Assembly (NCBI GenBank): GCA_902562015.1
Contig: CACERX010000005.1
Span: 1 to 51,020, forward strand
From: an uncultured SAR324 cluster bacterium
Lineage (GTDB): Bacteria > SAR324 > NAC60-12
Direction of reading: 5' to 3'
DNA: 51,020 nt
The notes below the pieces were generated by a model. It was given only the letters and a program-made list of their open reading frames with translations. It was not told where the DNA came from and did not search any database. Every line of letters starts with the position of its first letter. Position 1 is the first letter of the stretch. This document shows positions 50,665 to 51,020 of this stretch, piece after piece. Made by a program: the position numbers and the translations under genes.

Positions 50665-51020
50665 ATGTTTGGTGAAAAGAAAAAAAGAAGCGTTGAGACT
50701 AAGTGGATAGTCACCTTTGCTGACCTGATTACTCTGCTGTTCTGTTTTTTTGTTTATCTTTCTTTGTTTAATAAACCGCAGGTTGATCTTAAGACCGGAT
50801 TCAAAGTCAATGAAAAAACAAAAAAATCATTAACTGGAAGGCTACCTGAAGAGCTAGTTAATAGCCTAGATTCAATGGAAGGTGAATTTCATGAATTTAG
50901 AGATACTTTCGAAGCCAGACTTGAGGAACTGATCGGACAAAAAACACCTCTCTATTCAAGACACCGATTCTGATTGAAAGTGTGGCCGAAGGAAAAGTTG
51001 ATGAATCTGCAGGAGTGATG
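50665..51020 (+). CDS. motB: MotB-type stator protein, apparent frameshift, runs off the window
   Basis: The N-terminus MFGEKKKRSVETKWIVTFAD and LITLLFCFFVYLSLF is the MotB helix with the ion-binding Asp20 in TFAD. The frame stops at 50973 after 102 residues, without the OmpA-like domain. A different frame (-1) stays open from about 50945 to the window edge and gives a plausible continuation (TPILIESVAEGKVDESAG). The two frames meet at a run of six A (50939-50944); one more A would join them. A sequencing error, a recent mutation or slippage could explain this. No good Shine-Dalgarno is seen; the gene begins 90 bases after motA. Confidence 0.75.

Overview
This is an AT-rich bacterial chromosome segment, read from both strands. 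The organism is Gram-negative: it carries lpxB (lipid A), a Tol-Pal cluster, two predicted lipoproteins, signal peptidase II and a probable outer-membrane beta-barrel. The mix of proteobacterial-type housekeeping genes (a YdiJ-type flavoprotein, FprA-type ferredoxin reductase, HslVU, class-2 PyrD) with deltaproteobacterial-style features suggests a deep-branching, possibly marine, proteobacterium-like lineage such as the SAR324 group. That placement is inference; no rRNA is present to test it. I saw no tRNA, rRNA, CRISPR array, transposase or phage gene.

Layout. 1-1.7 kb: a divergent pair, an LtaS-type membrane sulfatase/phosphotransferase cut by the window edge and a eukaryote-like CDP-alcohol phosphotransferase. 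1.9-7.6 kb: a translation and replication block (rplY, pth, ychF, rpsF, rpsR, rplI, dnaB), whose ribosomal proteins carry unusual acidic or polar C-terminal tails. 7.8-12.9 kb: a degenerate EAL-like protein coupled to an FG-GAP lipoprotein, a CcsA/HemX-type membrane protein, a polyprenyl-synthase homologue without its first Asp-rich motif, and a dienoyl-CoA isomerase. 13.0-16.5 kb: a YdiJ-type D-2-hydroxyacid dehydrogenase and csaA. 16.5-19.8 kb (minus): ksgA, an S41-peptidase-like exported protein and a PlsC-family acyltransferase. 20.0-26.2 kb: moaA behind a clear molybdenum-cofactor riboswitch candidate, an FMN glutamate-synthase-like protein, an acetolactate-synthase-like enzyme and an Lpd-like flavoprotein lacking both redox cysteines. 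26.4-31.9 kb (minus): pgsA-hslV-hslU-udg-hisS-lspA. 32.0-35.7 kb: hemA-hemC and a ferredoxin-NADP reductase. 35.7-37.5 kb (minus): AMMECR1 and pyrD. 38.0-42.6 kb: a LiuC-type hydratase, a beta-barrel protein, a TerB/DUF2225 multidomain protein and an unrecognised coiled-coil partner. 42.7-47.6 kb (minus): pal-tolQ-tolR-lpxB-tldD. 48.1-51.0 kb: a membrane-anchored FliG-like protein followed directly by motA and motB.

The most unusual element is the last one. A single polypeptide has a signal peptide, a periplasmic domain, a transmembrane helix, a polyacidic linker and a FliG-like cytoplasmic domain, and it is translationally coupled to a MotA-type stator gene followed by motB. This could be a compact FliF/FliG-type rotor with its stator, flagellar or otherwise. 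Other points worth following are a recurring set of catalytically degenerate homologues (EAL, polyprenyl synthase, S41 peptidase, Lpd) and the paired TerB/DUF2225 and coiled-coil genes.
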